64,000 bases of DNA from Seriola aureovittata (GCF_021018895.1 NC_079378.1:25478160-25542159), one strand, 5' to 3'. Numbered from the stretch's first letter, positions 51,536-63,815 are shown. A program made the numbers and translations. Notes: generated by a model from the sequence alone, not told the origin.

Positions 51536-51931
51536 TCAGGACTTAGAATACATGCAGATATATTCCCATTCTCCCTTAATATGATTATCGTTGCAATATA
51601 TGACTCTTTTCACGTGTTAGGTTCATAACTGCAGAGTAAACGCCATCTTTACTGTTGGGGAGTTATCTCATGGTACTAACAACCTTTGGCAACACATGGG
51701 GTGATTTTCAGAAGCTGAGCTGAAGCAGATTTTCTGTTTCACCCTGAAAGCGATGAACCCCCCCCCCAGCTGCTGCTTCACTGTCGTCATAACTGCACGT
51801 TAACGAGGTCTTGTAGTTAAATATCGTGAGAGCTAATGAATGTGTTCAATTGCCTTCGGGCACGCGATACTATCCAATCAGGACAACAACACACCTGACG
51901 CTCTGAAACGTTTTTTTTCTTCCAAAACAAG

Positions 51932-52111
51932 TGAAGCATCGAGCCGCTCCAGTCATCAGCTTCGTTCCGCTGCACAGAGAAACATGCAACACGTGTGAAG
52001 AAGGACCACCTCTTCCGGGACCCGCCCCTCCGATAACCCTTCTAAACCAGCCCACAGAAATCTCACAGGAATCTGATTGGTCCGCTGAGAGTGAGCCCGT
52101 CCCAGAGCTAG
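51932..52111 (+). CDS. Exon-like segment C upstream of acaca, unidentified
   Basis: A polypyrimidine tract ending CCAAAACAAG and a donor GAGCTAG|GTAAAA bracket 180 bases with one long open frame (59 codons, proline and glutamate rich, EGPPLPGPAPPITLLNQP). It begins after two bases and ends with one, so it could join segment B upstream and the acaca exon at 54006 downstream. There is no ATG and no recognised homology; GC-rich promoter DNA can be open by chance. Confidence 0.22.
52020..52080. promoter_or_regulatory. GC box and inverted CCAAT box upstream of acaca
   Basis: A CCCGCCCC GC box (about 52020-52028) and ATTGG, an inverted CCAAT box (52076-52080), lie in a GC-rich patch about 600 bases upstream of the SRE. 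They could serve an upstream acaca promoter. They also fall inside an exon-like segment (51932-52111), so the role is open. Confidence 0.3.
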
Positions 52112-52473
52112 GTAAAATAGATCGAGAGCATTTACTGTACACTGAATATTTACAGGCAGTAACAAAGATTTAACCTTTTCGTTTTCTGCTGCCATTAAAG
52201 CATTAACATTATTGGAAGTTAGATTAGGTTAAACGTTTTCTGTGCCATTGAGATTACTACATATTAACTGGAAATTCTCACTGCAACCGAGTCACTAAAA
52301 CAAACATAAATAAATGAATAAATAAAATAAGTAAAAATAAAACATAGAAACAAAAAGCTTGAACACACTCACGGAGGTTAAACGGAATATTTATTTATGA
52401 TGTTTACAACGAATTTAATTTAAAACCACAACAAGAATGCTAGAGATATGTGAACACTTGGAATTGTAATTTT

Positions 52474-52512
52474 GTATAATATAATGTAATATAATATAAT
52501 ATAATATACACT
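52474..52512 (+). repeat. (TATAA)n minisatellite
   Basis: Seven or so TATAA units with one TGTAA variant, just upstream of the acaca promoter region. Confidence 0.85.
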
Positions 52513-52559
52513 AATATCTATCTTTGGTGTAGCATCTTGAGCGTATGTACGTTGTACTC

Positions 52560-52809
52560 GTATATGAAGTCTTTTCTATCTAGACTGTTTCTATAGCGGA
52601 AGCTGAGGTCAGAGTTCAATGTCCAAGAGTAACCTGCCTGCGCATCGTCACATCACCCCACTCTCTGCTGTTGAAGCGTCCAACGGATCACTGTGACCTC
52701 ATCATGATGTGATTTTTTCATCATCAGTGAGATGTCTGATAGACTCAATTAACTTATCGATCTTTTGGACTGTATTTCGTCAGGATTACTTGTCGGTTCA
52801 TCTCCACCG
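52560..52809 (+). promoter_or_regulatory. acaca: Probable acaca promoter and noncoding first exon ending at a donor
   Basis: CpG-containing sequence precedes a strong donor at 52810 (CCACCG|GTGAGTCG). A transcript ending there and spliced to 54006 would start translation at 54035, the position matching the usual ACC1 N-terminus. The stretch contains an exact sterol regulatory element at 52652-52661 and TGACCTCA at about 52690. A second donor-like site, GACAG|GTAACG at 53063, could end another leader exon. The transcription start itself cannot be read from the sequence. Confidence 0.5.
52652..52661 (+). promoter_or_regulatory. Sterol regulatory element (SREBP site) upstream of acaca
   Basis: ATCACCCCAC, a 10/10 match to the classical SRE-1 of the LDL receptor promoter. 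SREBP control of ACACA is established in mammals, so the position just upstream of the leader-exon donor fits. Binding is inferred. Confidence 0.55.
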
Positions 52810-53183
52810 GTGAGTCGCTCGCCTAGATGTCTGTCTCAGATTACGTTAACGGCTGTTTACCGGTAGTTGCGCTCAGAAGATTTGAGGCACGCTGCAGTAC
52901 AGTACACCGGCGGCAGTACAGTCAGCAAGACTGTATTAGTGCCGCTACTCTGGCTTTGTAATAGTCTTAGCCGCTGCCAGTAAGCTAGCTAACTTCTACG
53001 TAATTAGCATCTGCGCCTCGGTTTATCGGCTGCTGTTTAGCGAGCTAGCTTTGAATTGACAGGTAACGTTAGGTGCCTTGACGCTTGCTAGCAGTCAGTC
53101 CTCCAGCGCTGTCATTCACCAACATGGTTTGCGTTGTTTCGGGTTGTTAACGAGTTAAATGTAGCCGTCGGTATTAGTGTGTG

Positions 53184-53265
53184 ATGCTCCCCTGGCTCAC
53201 GTTTGCAGTGTGTCTGGCGGCGGTGCTCAGCTTGTTTTTCTGGTCCCGCGAGCAGCTATCGATAG
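53184..53265 (+). CDS. acaca: Candidate alternative first coding exon of acaca with hydrophobic N-terminus
   Basis: An ATG at 53184, preceded in frame by a TAG three codons earlier, opens 27 codons plus one base before a good donor (ATAG|GTAAGG at 53266). The phase-1 end joins the acaca exon at 54006, whose bases before the usual ATG at 54035 are open in that frame (VFAACSCRPA then MAQQDG). The product would begin with M and the 19-residue hydrophobic stretch LPWLTFAVCLAAVLSLFFW, followed by SREQLSI. Known family fact: ACC2 carries a hydrophobic N-terminal anchor for the mitochondrial surface, and mammalian ACACA has several promoters with different first exons. That this exon is used is inference. 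Confidence 0.55.
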
Positions 53266-54034
53266 GTAAGGTGTGCCTCACCTGAGAGTCTGCCCTGCAC
53301 CTACACGGACAGGCTGAAACAAATGTAGTTGTAGCAACGTGAAGGAACAGAGGCGGGCAGTTAGATAATATCATTTTGATTACACAGACTGATGTTAATG
53401 AACTAATTTGGTAATATTGCTATTGAACCAGAAAGGGAGAGAGGTCCATGGAGCTTACAGTTGTAGTGATAGTCTTGACTCTAAAATCAAGTGTTTTGTT
53501 TACATTGTTTTTAATTGACTGACACACTCAAAGTGTATGTCACGTGGCAGCAGGACTTCTCATTGTGTACAGATGTTTATATATTTGTTTTATGGAGTGT
53601 AATTCATTGAATATATGTTTTTCTAATCGGCTGTGTTGTTATTTCTGGTTGAAACAATGCTCCAGATCTTTCTGGCTGTGTGGGACCTGCTAACAGTTTG
53701 ACCAAGGATTACAGGCATATTTCATTATTTCATCCTTCTTTAATTCTGATTATGAATCTGCTTTGATATGTTCAATAATGGTGATTGTGTTCAGAATCTG
53801 CCCGTCAATGTACTGATGCTCCCAGACAGTGTTGGTGTTAGTGATGCAATATCAGTTGCATGATCAAGATACTTAGTTTATGTAAACCACTTTTGCAATA
53901 TGACAAACAGCATAACTTGCCAGCCGGGTGGATCTTGTGTCACTGTACCCTGCAATTTGGACCCTGTCTCTCCTTTATAACCGTCACTGTTCCGTGTCTT
54001 GTCAGTATTCGCAGCCTGTTCGTGTCGCCCAGCC

Positions 54035-57000
54035 ATGGCACAACAGGACGGTGCTGCCAAGAAGAACCCTGCTATAGCGGCGTTGCACTCTCACTTCATT
54101 GTGGGATCAGTATCGGAGGAGAACTCAGAGGATGAAATCCAAGGGAAGCTAGACATGCAGCTGGAGGAGAAGGAGACGCGCTCTTTGTCACCATCCTCCG
54201 GTAGCTCAGACAGCACCTATGAGATGGGCTTCGACCATATTGACGGCCCCATGCACAATCTAAGGTTAGAATCCAGACCCAGTTGGTCTGCATCACCTTT
54301 AGTCTGTCAGGGTTGGTTTACAATTCTTCCACACACTACTGGCTAAAATATATCTTGCTGATTTGTGATTTTTTTAATATGTGGTTTTTCTGTAATAATT
54401 TGTTCAGGGATCCTAAAGGGAAAACCTGCTCAGACAAGCAGATCAGTTTGTATCAAGACTGTACCATGTTTAGCAAGCTGCTTCAAACAAACATCAATCT
54501 GGGAAATATTACAGGTTCTTTAGGGTTTTTGTCTCTGCTGTAGTTACTTTTACATATAAGCAAGACATTACCTTTAACACCCTACAATTGCATAATGATG
54601 AATGGAAATGTAAGATAGACTAGATACATTAGATACAGATTGGCAACCTGCATCTTCAAATGCTTTCTTATTAGACCTGGAGTACACTCCTCCTTCACTG
54701 GGGAACCCCTTTTTTTTTTGTTTTACAGTGCATGTGAAAAATGTGGCTTCACCAGCAGCACACTGCTTAAGGGTTTCTTTGTGTCCTCAGCCTGCAGATT
54801 GGGCAGAGACCTCAGTACGTTGGTTTGGGAAAGTTGGAAAATGTTCACACACAGAAATGTGCCAGTCTAAAGGAGCCATTCAGTGCTGACAGAGCAGCAG
54901 AGTCACTGCCAGCCACAGGTCTTTCACTGGGCTCGGCAGACCTCTCACTTCACCTTCACTTTCACAGCTTTGGCCTGTAAATCACATTTTCCTCAAAAGC
55001 CTCGTACAAGATTTGTGTTTGAAGATTTGAGATTCAGTGAGGAAGTCATGCTGATGTAGGAAACTGCCTACAGAAAATCTTTCCAATAACTACACATTTT
55101 TCCGTCTCCTGTCGGCTGGTGTTCTCCTGTGTGTTCTGATATGCAGCCAGCCTTGTGTACAGTGGTGTGCTTTTGCCCCCTGACTCTGTATGTGTGATTG
55201 TCAGGAAAGCTTCATTTTCTTTGCAATTTCAGAATCACATCATCTGTAAAGGACATCAGGATCTCATAGAGCTCAGCAATTTCTCCGTCCAGTCAGGTGT
55301 TGTGTGATTAGTTTCACAAGGACAAAGAGGGTCAGAGAAGTGGGGTTTAACAGAAAAAAGCTGGGATGCCAGTTTAAAAACCGGAAATACTGGATGGGGG
55401 TGTCTGTCTCCTCCACCCCCATGATTTCCTCTCTGACAGGACAGAACAAAGTCTCGCAGTTTCACAGCTGGACTGAAATCAGAGCCTCCATTCAGTAGAA
55501 AGATCATTTGTGCCTCGTGCCGGTAACCCCTTCAGTGATGCAATAATGCAGTATCAGGCCACAGACAGCCAGCCAGCCAAACGAGCCCAGTGGCGCTGCC
55601 ACACCCTCCTGCCAATAGTAATATTCCTCCCCCTGCACTACCCACTCCCCTCCTATGGCTCCCTTTGGGGTGGAGCTTGATTTATAGTGCTGTGCAGATC
55701 CTGCTTGAGGCACTTTGCCAAGTATGTAAACATGTTCAGCAGAGTGACTCGTACTTATACTACTCATCAGACCTTTCTGCTTAGATATATCATACTTCTG
55801 CTGTTCTAAAACTTCATCTCAAATGATTACATCATTCATAACATAAATAAGTCTTCAGCCTTTTTTTAAAAAAGATTCATTGCTACTGTTACAGACTGTA
55901 ACTCGCCCACAAGCTAGGAAGTGTAAGATAAGAGACAGTGGTCAAATCACCTGCTCCTGAGACAAGTTGGTCTCTTATCAATATGATGTGATATCAGTGT
56001 GTTTTTATCTCTGGTCTGTAAACTGATTTTAAAGCACAGTAGCTACTGAAAGTTGTGATAGTTTCCTTCTGGCACTTCAGTTTCTAAGTCCATTGTATGG
56101 CTTCTTTGTATTTCCTAAAACAGGCCGAGCATGTCAGGGCTGCACCTGGTGAAGCAAGGCAGAGATCGGCGGCGTATTGATCTGCAGAGGGACTTCACTG
56201 TGGCTTCTCCTGCTGAGTTTGTCACCCGCTTCGGTGGCAACAAGGTCATCGAGAAGGTGATTATTTATATGCAGCACTGTCTTGAAGGACTGTCGTGTGC
56301 TAATCATGAACCAATCATGCCACATTCAGAGATTAATCTGAGATAATATGTGGAAACTCAAAACAAATAGTGTGACTTGTTTAAACTGCAAAGCTAAATG
56401 TGTGCAGCAGAATATAGTTTAAAGTCACTGTACATATAGACACAACAATATCTTGCAGTTGTCTTGAAGGCATGAAGGGAATAATTTACTAATCCAGTTC
56501 AATGGCTCTCCATGTCTCACAGCTGTAGTGAACATTATTAGTAATGTAGCCACAGCTTGTGCTGGCAATCAAAAGAAAAATGATCAGTTTCATGAAACAA
56601 GGAGAGAATTCTTTAAATATGTTTATGTTCAGGACTTTGATTAACAAAGTTTTTAGCATGTGAGCAACATAACTTTGATAAGCACTGCTGACGCAGCTAT
56701 CTTGCTTCTCCAGGTGCTCATCGCCAACAATGGTATTGCAGCCGTCAAATGTATGCGCTCTATCCGCCGCTGGGCCTACGAGATGTTTCGTAATGAAAGG
56801 GCAATCCGTTTTGTTGTCATGGTGACCCCAGAGGACCTGAAGGCCAATGCAGGTGAGATTCAGCACCATTTATCTAAACACGTAACACACCTGAATACAA
56901 TACGCTGATTCTGCTGTAGATGAATATTAAACCCTAACCACCTGGTAGAAAACTGGCTGCACCATTGATCATGTATTTTAATATAATTTTACAAATGAGT

Positions 57001-58715
57001 TTTCTGTGTTTGTGTGTCTCACAGAGTACATCAAAATGGCAGATCATTACGTGCCTGTGCCAGGAGGGACTAACAACAACAACTATGCCAACGTCGAGCT
57101 CATTCTGGACATCGCTAAACGCATACCTGTTCAGGTACCACTGCAGTCTTAGTGTATCTATAATTTTGGCACAGTAATCAATAACTGTATCAAAGGTTGA
57201 GTGAATGTTGCCGTTGTGTTGTTCCTTACAGGCAGTGTGGGCCGGGTGGGGTCACGCCTCAGAGAACCCCAAACTCCCGGAGCTGCTTCACAAGCATGGC
57301 ATTGCTTTCATGGGTCAGAGAACCTTTTTTATCACTTTGTTGACCCGTTAGTTTACATACGCATAATCAGTCCAATTAACTAAATGCTTTTTTTTTTTTA
57401 CTTCCTCAGGGCCCCCGAGTCAGGCCATGTGGGCTTTGGGAGACAAGATCGCCTCCTCCATCGTCGCTCAGACGGCTGGTATTCCGACTCTGCCATGGAG
57501 CGGAGCAGGTGGGTCAAAGTGGTTGTGGGGTCTCCTGATCAAGCTGTTTAGGATTAGATTTGATAAAGTAAATCTAAATGTTTTGTTTCTGTGTTCGAAA
57601 TCAAAAAATCAGTCAATGTTTTCTGCATTCCCCAACTTTCATCAGTGTACAGTCTTAGCAATATTGCAAATTCAGAAAAGGAAAATAATAAATGTCACAC
57701 GGTGTCATGGTGATGTCTGTACGTATGTTGAATACGCCGCTGTCTGCCATTCTCAGGCCTGACAGTGGAATGGGCAGAGAACAAGAGGATCATCAGCGTT
57801 CCTCATGACGTGTACGAGCTTGGCTGCATCCAGGATGTAGAGGACGGCCTGAAAGTGAGCATGTCATCTACCTGACAGTTCATAATGCATGAACGTTACA
57901 TATACATATGTATGCTGAACAGCTGTGTTCTTCCATTGCCAGGCTGCGGAGAAGGTCGGTTACCCTCTAATGGTGAAGGCCTCAGAGGGAGGTGGAGGGA
58001 AAGGAATCCGTAAAGTCAACTCTGCTGATGATTTGCCCAACCTCTTCAGACAGGTAGGTGGAAACCCAAGTGTGTAATTTGAAACATCATGCAGGATAGT
58101 AACACGTTGTAGAATATGCTTTGAACTTGTAGTTAGAGGATTTCGTGTGAAAGATTTAGAAAAGGTTTTTGTGCATTTCTTGACTACATGATTTACTTTC
58201 TCTTCGGCTCTCCAGGTCCAGGCAGAAGTTCCAGGATCGCCCATTTTCGTCATGCAGCTAGCCAAGCATGCCCGCCACTTGGAGGTCCAGATTTTAGCCG
58301 ATCAGTATGGCAATGCCATTTCCCTGTTTGGTAGAGACTGTTCTGTGCAGCGACGACACCAGAAAATTATAGAAGAGGCTCCTGCTACCATCGCCACTTC
58401 TGATGTGTTTGAGGATATGGAGAAGGTATAACCCATCCGACATAACAAATATAGAAATAGATAGGTCATAATGGAGATCTAACCCTAAGACCAACAAATT
58501 TCAACCAAGATATGAACAGAGCTTCTTAACTCCCTCAGTGTGCAGTGAAGCTGGCTAAGATGGTGGGGTACGTCAGTGCGGGTACAGTAGAGTACCTCTA
58601 CAGCCAGGACGGCAGCTTCTACTTCCTGGAGCTCAACCCTCGTCTGCAGGTGGAACACCCCTGCACTGAGATGGTGGCCGATGTCAACCTGCCTGCTGCT
58701 CAGCTGCAGGTCAGT

Positions 58716-58784
<69 letters not shown>

Positions 58785-61700
58785 CCGTGCTGCTAGAAAA
58801 AGCACACTCTGTCTTATGTCACATACAACGCTGTCCAGGAGCGGGCAGAGTTAGCACGCTTCACTGCTCCACACTGGACGGGCCCCCTGTCTCCATGGAA
58901 ACCGACTGCAAAAGAAGGAGACAGTGCACAGACACAGTGTAGTAGGATCCAGTGGTTGTAGCGACAGCGGGTCACGTGGTCCGTTCTGCAGTGTTTAGGA
59001 TTGTGTGTAAATAGGTCACTGGCAGTCTAGCTGAAGGGCAGAGCTGCTGGGAAAGCTGTGCAGTCAAGCTGATTGGGTGTTGCTGTGGGAGTGTCACATT
59101 CTGGCACAGAGGGCTGTGCTGTCTTTTTCCAGGCAACAATAGGACGACTCACTATCTGTCAGCAAGATGTTGTTTATGGGTTGTCTAGAAAACACAGTAT
59201 TGACAACAGGTCATATGAGGATGCCAGAGAAAATCTATGCAGTTCATTCAAAGCAAATACATGTATCATCCATATATGAGCCTGTACTGAGTTTTTCCTC
59301 TCAGTGACCGGCTCCTTAATGTTCTATATAAAAACTCATGTTGTGCTAATGCTGCTGTCTTCTGTCAGATCGCTATGGGTATTCCTCTTCACCGCATCAA
59401 AGACATCAGGATGCTTTATGGGGTCCAGCCCTGGGGAGACTCTCCCATTGACTTTGAGGGTCTGTCAACTGCCCCCTCCCCGCGGGGTCACGTCATTGCA
59501 GCACGTATCACCAGTGAAAATCCTGATGAGGTACGCTTCACTCCCTCCTGGTATACAAAATACTCGGAGCTAAAGGTCACATGAAGACTGTGATTTCTGT
59601 TGTGCCTCTGTTATTTTGTCAATTTTACTCTTCTTGATTCAGTGGTACCATAAATAAAAGCCATTGTTTTTACTTTGAAATGTTCCCCGTGTGTAAATTT
59701 CACACCAACAGTTTTTGGTTCAGCTCATCAGAAGATGAAATGCGGTGTTCGTGTCTGATTGCAGGGTTTCAAGCCGAGCTCAGGAACGGTGCAAGAGCTG
59801 AACTTCCGCAGCAATAAGAACGTGTGGGGCTACTTCAGTGTTGCAGCAGCTGGAGGTCTGCACGAGTTTGCCGACTCCCAGTTTGGACACTGTTTCTCTT
59901 GGGGAGAGAATCGTGAAGAAGCCATCTCGTGAGTGCATTCAGAATTTTGAAAGCAGCTCACACATGTTAATACATATTTACTGTAGGAGATATCTTCTAC
60001 TCGTTTGTCTAATCAGAGGTTTTTTTATATTTGTCTCATGTGGGTGTGTATTTTTCTAGCAACATGGTGGTGGCTCTGAAGGAGTTGTCCATCAGAGGAG
60101 ACTTCAGGACCACAGTGGAATACCTCATTAAGCTGCTGGAGACTGAAAGCTTTCAGCACAACAGCATTGACACAGGCTGGCTGGACAGGCTCATCTCAGA
60201 GAAGATGCAGGTGTGCAGAGATGCATCAGATGTGGCCACTGGATGCTCTTTGAGAAAACTATAATGATCTAATCCATATGATGATATCAGTGCTGAAACC
60301 ACACAACACTCAATGTTGAGATAATTATAAAAGCCTTGAGGTTTATGTTCCTGGCACCGTGCAGTTTGAATCTTAGATGATTTGTGTTTGCTGTGTGCAG
60401 GCGGAGCGTCCCGACACCATGCTGGGGATTGTGAGTGGGGCTCTTCATGTGGCAGATGTAAATCTAAGGAACAGTGTGTCCAATTTCCTGCACTCTCTGG
60501 AAAGGTAATAAATATGGCATCTTGTAGTGATCAGTGTGAAGCAGGAAAAAAACAAATTCAGTTTTTGAATAGAAAACATGAGACACTCTTCTCTCCACCC
60601 AGGGGCCAGGTGCTGCCAGCACACACACTACTCAATACTGTGGATGTGGAGCTGATCTATGAAGGTACCAAGTACGTCCTGACAGTGACACGCCAGTCTC
60701 CCAACTCCTACGTGGTCATCATGAACAACTCCTCAGCTGAGGTGGACGTCCATCGGCTCAGTGACGGAGGTCTTCTGCTGTCCTATGATGGCAGCAGCTA
60801 CACCACCTACATGAAGGAGGAAGTGGACAGGTAAGAGAGAACTGAAATCATAATGACTAATTTAGGTCTAACTCCTCCTCAGGATAGAATGAAAATAAAT
60901 TAAAAGACAAACAAATTTCACATCTGGATTTCTGCAAGGTTATAAATCGAATTTGTAAAATAAAGTCTCTTTTTTTACCTTTCAGGTATCGCATCACAAT
61001 TGGGAACAAGACGTGCGTCTTTGAAAAGGAGAATGATCCTTCTCTGCTGCGTTCTCCATCAGCAGGAAAAATCATTCAGTACACAGTGGAGGACGGCGGA
61101 CATGTGTTTTCTGGCCAGTGCTACGCTGAGATAGAGGTACAGTATGTCCACAGGAAAGATGGAGTCAGTTTAAACTCACTTTGTTTTTGTTGGGGGGGTT
61201 GTATAGATAAACTGATGCTTTTAAATTGCAGGTGATGAAGATGGTGATGACCCTTACAGCTGCAGAGTCTGGTTGTATCCACTACGTGAAGAGGTCCGGA
61301 GCAGCGCTGGAGCCTGGCTGCGTCATTGCCAAGCTGCAGCTGGATGATCCAAGCAGAGTGCAACAGGTGCGTCATGATGTCACTTCATGTAGTGACTTTA
61401 CTTTGATAGATATATCTGTTGCTTGTGTGAGTTCATTTACATTCAAGACAAGTGAATTCATGAAGTCAAAACTTCAAGAGGCAGGCTCAATAATCTGTGT
61501 CACAGCTGATGTCAGGAGGCAGACTTATAGAAGGAGTCACTGCTGGTGAATGTGTCACTACTCATTAGGTAACTGCCCTCAGAGGATCAAACAGTTTGGA
61601 CTTCTTCCTTGTATGATGAATCAGTAACTGCAGGTTTCTTCAGCTTACATTGAGAGGTGCTAGTTCGTGTGTTTCACAGTATGGCCACTACTTCCTACTG

Positions 61701-62621
61701 TACCACATCATTTACAGCGTCTGTGAAACAATGGCATATGTGCAACATGATGGACTGTATTATAAGTATTTGCATTGGTCTTGTAGGCAGAGCTGCACAC
61801 AGGGGCCCTGCCTTCTATCCAGGCAGTAGCTCTGAGAGGAGAGAAGCTACACAGAGTCTTCCACAACACACTCGACCACCTCGTTCACATCATGAACGGC
61901 TACTGTCTTCCTGAGCCTTTCTTCAGTGCTAAGGTGAGAATTCATACACTCTGGGTGCATGCTGACACCAACACCAACACCCCCCCCAACTTGAAGCTGT
62001 GTCTTTAAACAAACCGTGTGCCTCTTGTGTCTTGGCTAGTTGAAGGAATGGGTGGAACGGCTGATGAAAACCATGCGCGACCCCTCTTTACCACTGTTGG
62101 AGCTACAAGACATCATGACTAGCGTGTCGGGCCGCATCCCCCCCGCTGTGGAGAAGGCAATCAAGAAGGAGATGGCTCAGTATGCCAGCAACATCACGTC
62201 TGTGCTCTGCCAGTTCCCCAGCCAGCAGGTGACCCATAACTCATGCACACACCAGGCTAACACACTCACACAGAATACCTCGTCAGCTACACTCAAAGTA
62301 ACTCTCTGTTCTTTTCTGTGCCAGCAATAACAACATTTGGTTTTCATTATAACCCTGGTGACTGGTCATGTGTAAATATATAGTACATTTCTGATGATGC
62401 CACTTTTCTACAGTAAAGTAGAAATATTTTCCATCGGTTTCTTTCTTTTAAAAGAAGTTAGCTGTTACTTTGACAGTATGATCCCCACAGTGTTGCCCAG
62501 TTACACTGTGAGTTTCATTCAGCAGAAAAATACTGTGTCGACCTGCTTGACTTTTGTTTCTTGTGCAAACAAATGATTTCAAAATACTTGTCTTAGTAAA
62601 TGGGTGAAAGGCAAGTCTCAC

Positions 62622-62654
<33 letters not shown>

Positions 62655-63815
62655 GTGATGAATTGTGTAATATTTATTCAGTATAAATCTGTAATGAGAA
62701 AAGATGTCTGGATTTGATTTGCTATTACTTGTGAAACATTTTGGACTCTGATATTTGTGCATATTTTATGAAGGTGATTTTCCTGCATAACTCATAAAAA
62801 GCAAAAACAGTTCAGCACAATAATGTGAGTCGTAGTGAAAAGGTGCCGTCACACACCTCTAATGATATTTTACTAATTTTTATGACGAATCTCACGCCCA
62901 GTTAGTATCTGACGTTCTCTGTTGGATCCTGTGCACAGTTTGGACGTATCGAGAACCAGCTAACACAGAGGTCCGCGGTGCTACAGGGATTATAATGTAT
63001 TTATGAGTCTGCACTGTTGCTGGGATTAAATGCTTATATGGTTTATCTCCTGTGTTTCCAGATTGCAAACATCCTGGACAGCCATGCTGCTACTCTTAAC
63101 AAGAAGTCAGAGAGAGAAGTCTTCTTCATGAACACACAGAGCATTGTTCAGCTGGTGCAGAAGTGAGTTTCATACTCTACATCTCAACATGATGAGAAGT
63201 TTGACACAGTGATCACTGAGTGTGACCGAAAGTGACAGATTGCACCGACACTGTAACAGAGATGTACTGTGTTTGCTGTATACTGGTTGTTTTCCTTGTC
63301 ACTGGATCTCCTGATCCACAGACACATTGTAGTTCGTTCAGTTCTTCATTCTTCTTCTGTTCTTCCTCTCCAACAGGTATCGCAGTGGCATCCGAGGTCA
63401 CATGAAGGCAGTGGTGATGGACCTGCTCAGACAGTACCTGAAAGTAGAGATCCAGTTTCAGAACGGTGAGGAACGGGGGCAACACTCTGCCTTACTGGTT
63501 TCGAGGTTTCATAATGGTGACATGTTTCAACATGCAAGAGTAACTAGCCTTGGTTTGAACTTTTGCGGAGATTTTTAGAACAGTAGCATTTACTCACTCT
63601 CTCCCTTTGGTGGCGCTCTTTCACAATAAACTCCTCAGCATGTGTGACTGCACTTCACAGCTCATACTGTATGTGTTGGCTTGTCAACAGGACACTACGA
63701 CAAATGTGTGTTTGCACTGCGTGAGGAAAACAAAGGCGACATGGCCAACGTGCTCAACTACATCTTCTCCCACGCTCAAGTCACCAAGAAGAACCTGCTG
63801 GTTACAATGCTGATC
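54035..63815 (+). CDS. acaca: Acetyl-CoA carboxylase 1, 5' part (22 coding exons), continues past the right edge
   Basis: Cytosolic biotin enzyme that makes malonyl-CoA, the committed step of fatty-acid synthesis. Coding exons: 54035-54264 (exon opens at 54006), 56124-56256, 56714-56852, 57025-57134, 57232-57313, 57410-57508, 57757-57854, 57943-58053, 58216-58425, 58539-58709, 59369-59530, 59765-59928, 60060-60210, 60401-60504, 60603-60830, 60986-61136, 61232-61366, 61787-61933, 62040-62228, 63062-63162, 63377-63465, 63691-63815. All joins are in phase: 3129 nt, 1043 codons, about 45% of a 2300-2350 residue enzyme. Order: regulatory N-terminus with [18 protein letters not shown]-type serine, biotin carboxylase domain ([20 protein letters not shown]; glycine-rich ATP loop [12 protein letters not shown] at residues 311-322; [15 protein letters not shown]), biotin carrier domain with VMKMVMTL, then the start of the central domain ending [12 protein letters not shown]. 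The carboxyltransferase half lies outside. ACC2 (acacb) is less likely: residues such as [18 protein letters not shown] and the N-terminal [10 protein letters not shown] fit ACC1. Confidence 0.97.
56134..56136 (+). other. acaca: Codon for the AMPK-target serine of ACC1 (Ser81 here)
   Basis: The exon at 56124 opens with [13 protein letters not shown]. The serine after methionine has Leu at -5, Arg at -4 and Leu at +4, the AMPK pattern, and equals the inhibitory Ser79/80 site of mammalian ACC1. The Arg codon is split across the preceding intron (54264/56124), so any exon-skipping isoform would lose the site. Confidence 0.85.
57943..58425 (+). other. acaca: acaca exons carrying the ATP-grasp core of biotin carboxylase
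   Basis: Exons 57943-58053 and 58216-58425 encode residues 298-404. They hold the ATP-binding glycine loop EGGGGKG (312-318) and then [20 protein letters not shown] and [16 protein letters not shown], the metal and ATP contact segments of the family. No key residue appears changed. Confidence 0.9.
58720..58782 (+). repeat. (CA)n microsatellite next to an acaca splice donor
   Basis: About 31 CA units starting 10 bases after the end of the exon at 58539-58709. Confidence 0.98.
61238..61240 (+). other. acaca: Codon of the biotinylated lysine (Lys784 from the 54035 start)
   Basis: The exon at 61232-61366 begins VMKMVMTL and follows a glutamate codon ending the previous exon, so the biotinylation motif (E)VMKM is split by the intron just upstream of its valine. 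The lysine is the attachment point of biotin in the carrier domain; human ACC1 has it at about residue 786. Confidence 0.9.
62622..62657 (+). repeat. (GT)n microsatellite in acaca intron
   Basis: About 17 GT units with one GC interruption, in the 830-base intron between exons 62040-62228 and 63062-63162. Confidence 0.95.

Noticed and set aside
58800..59300. Possible extra acaca exon or internal promoter with TCACGTGG in the large intron after 58709
   Set aside because: A single E-box and short open frames only; protein continuity from 58709 to 59369 is complete without it.
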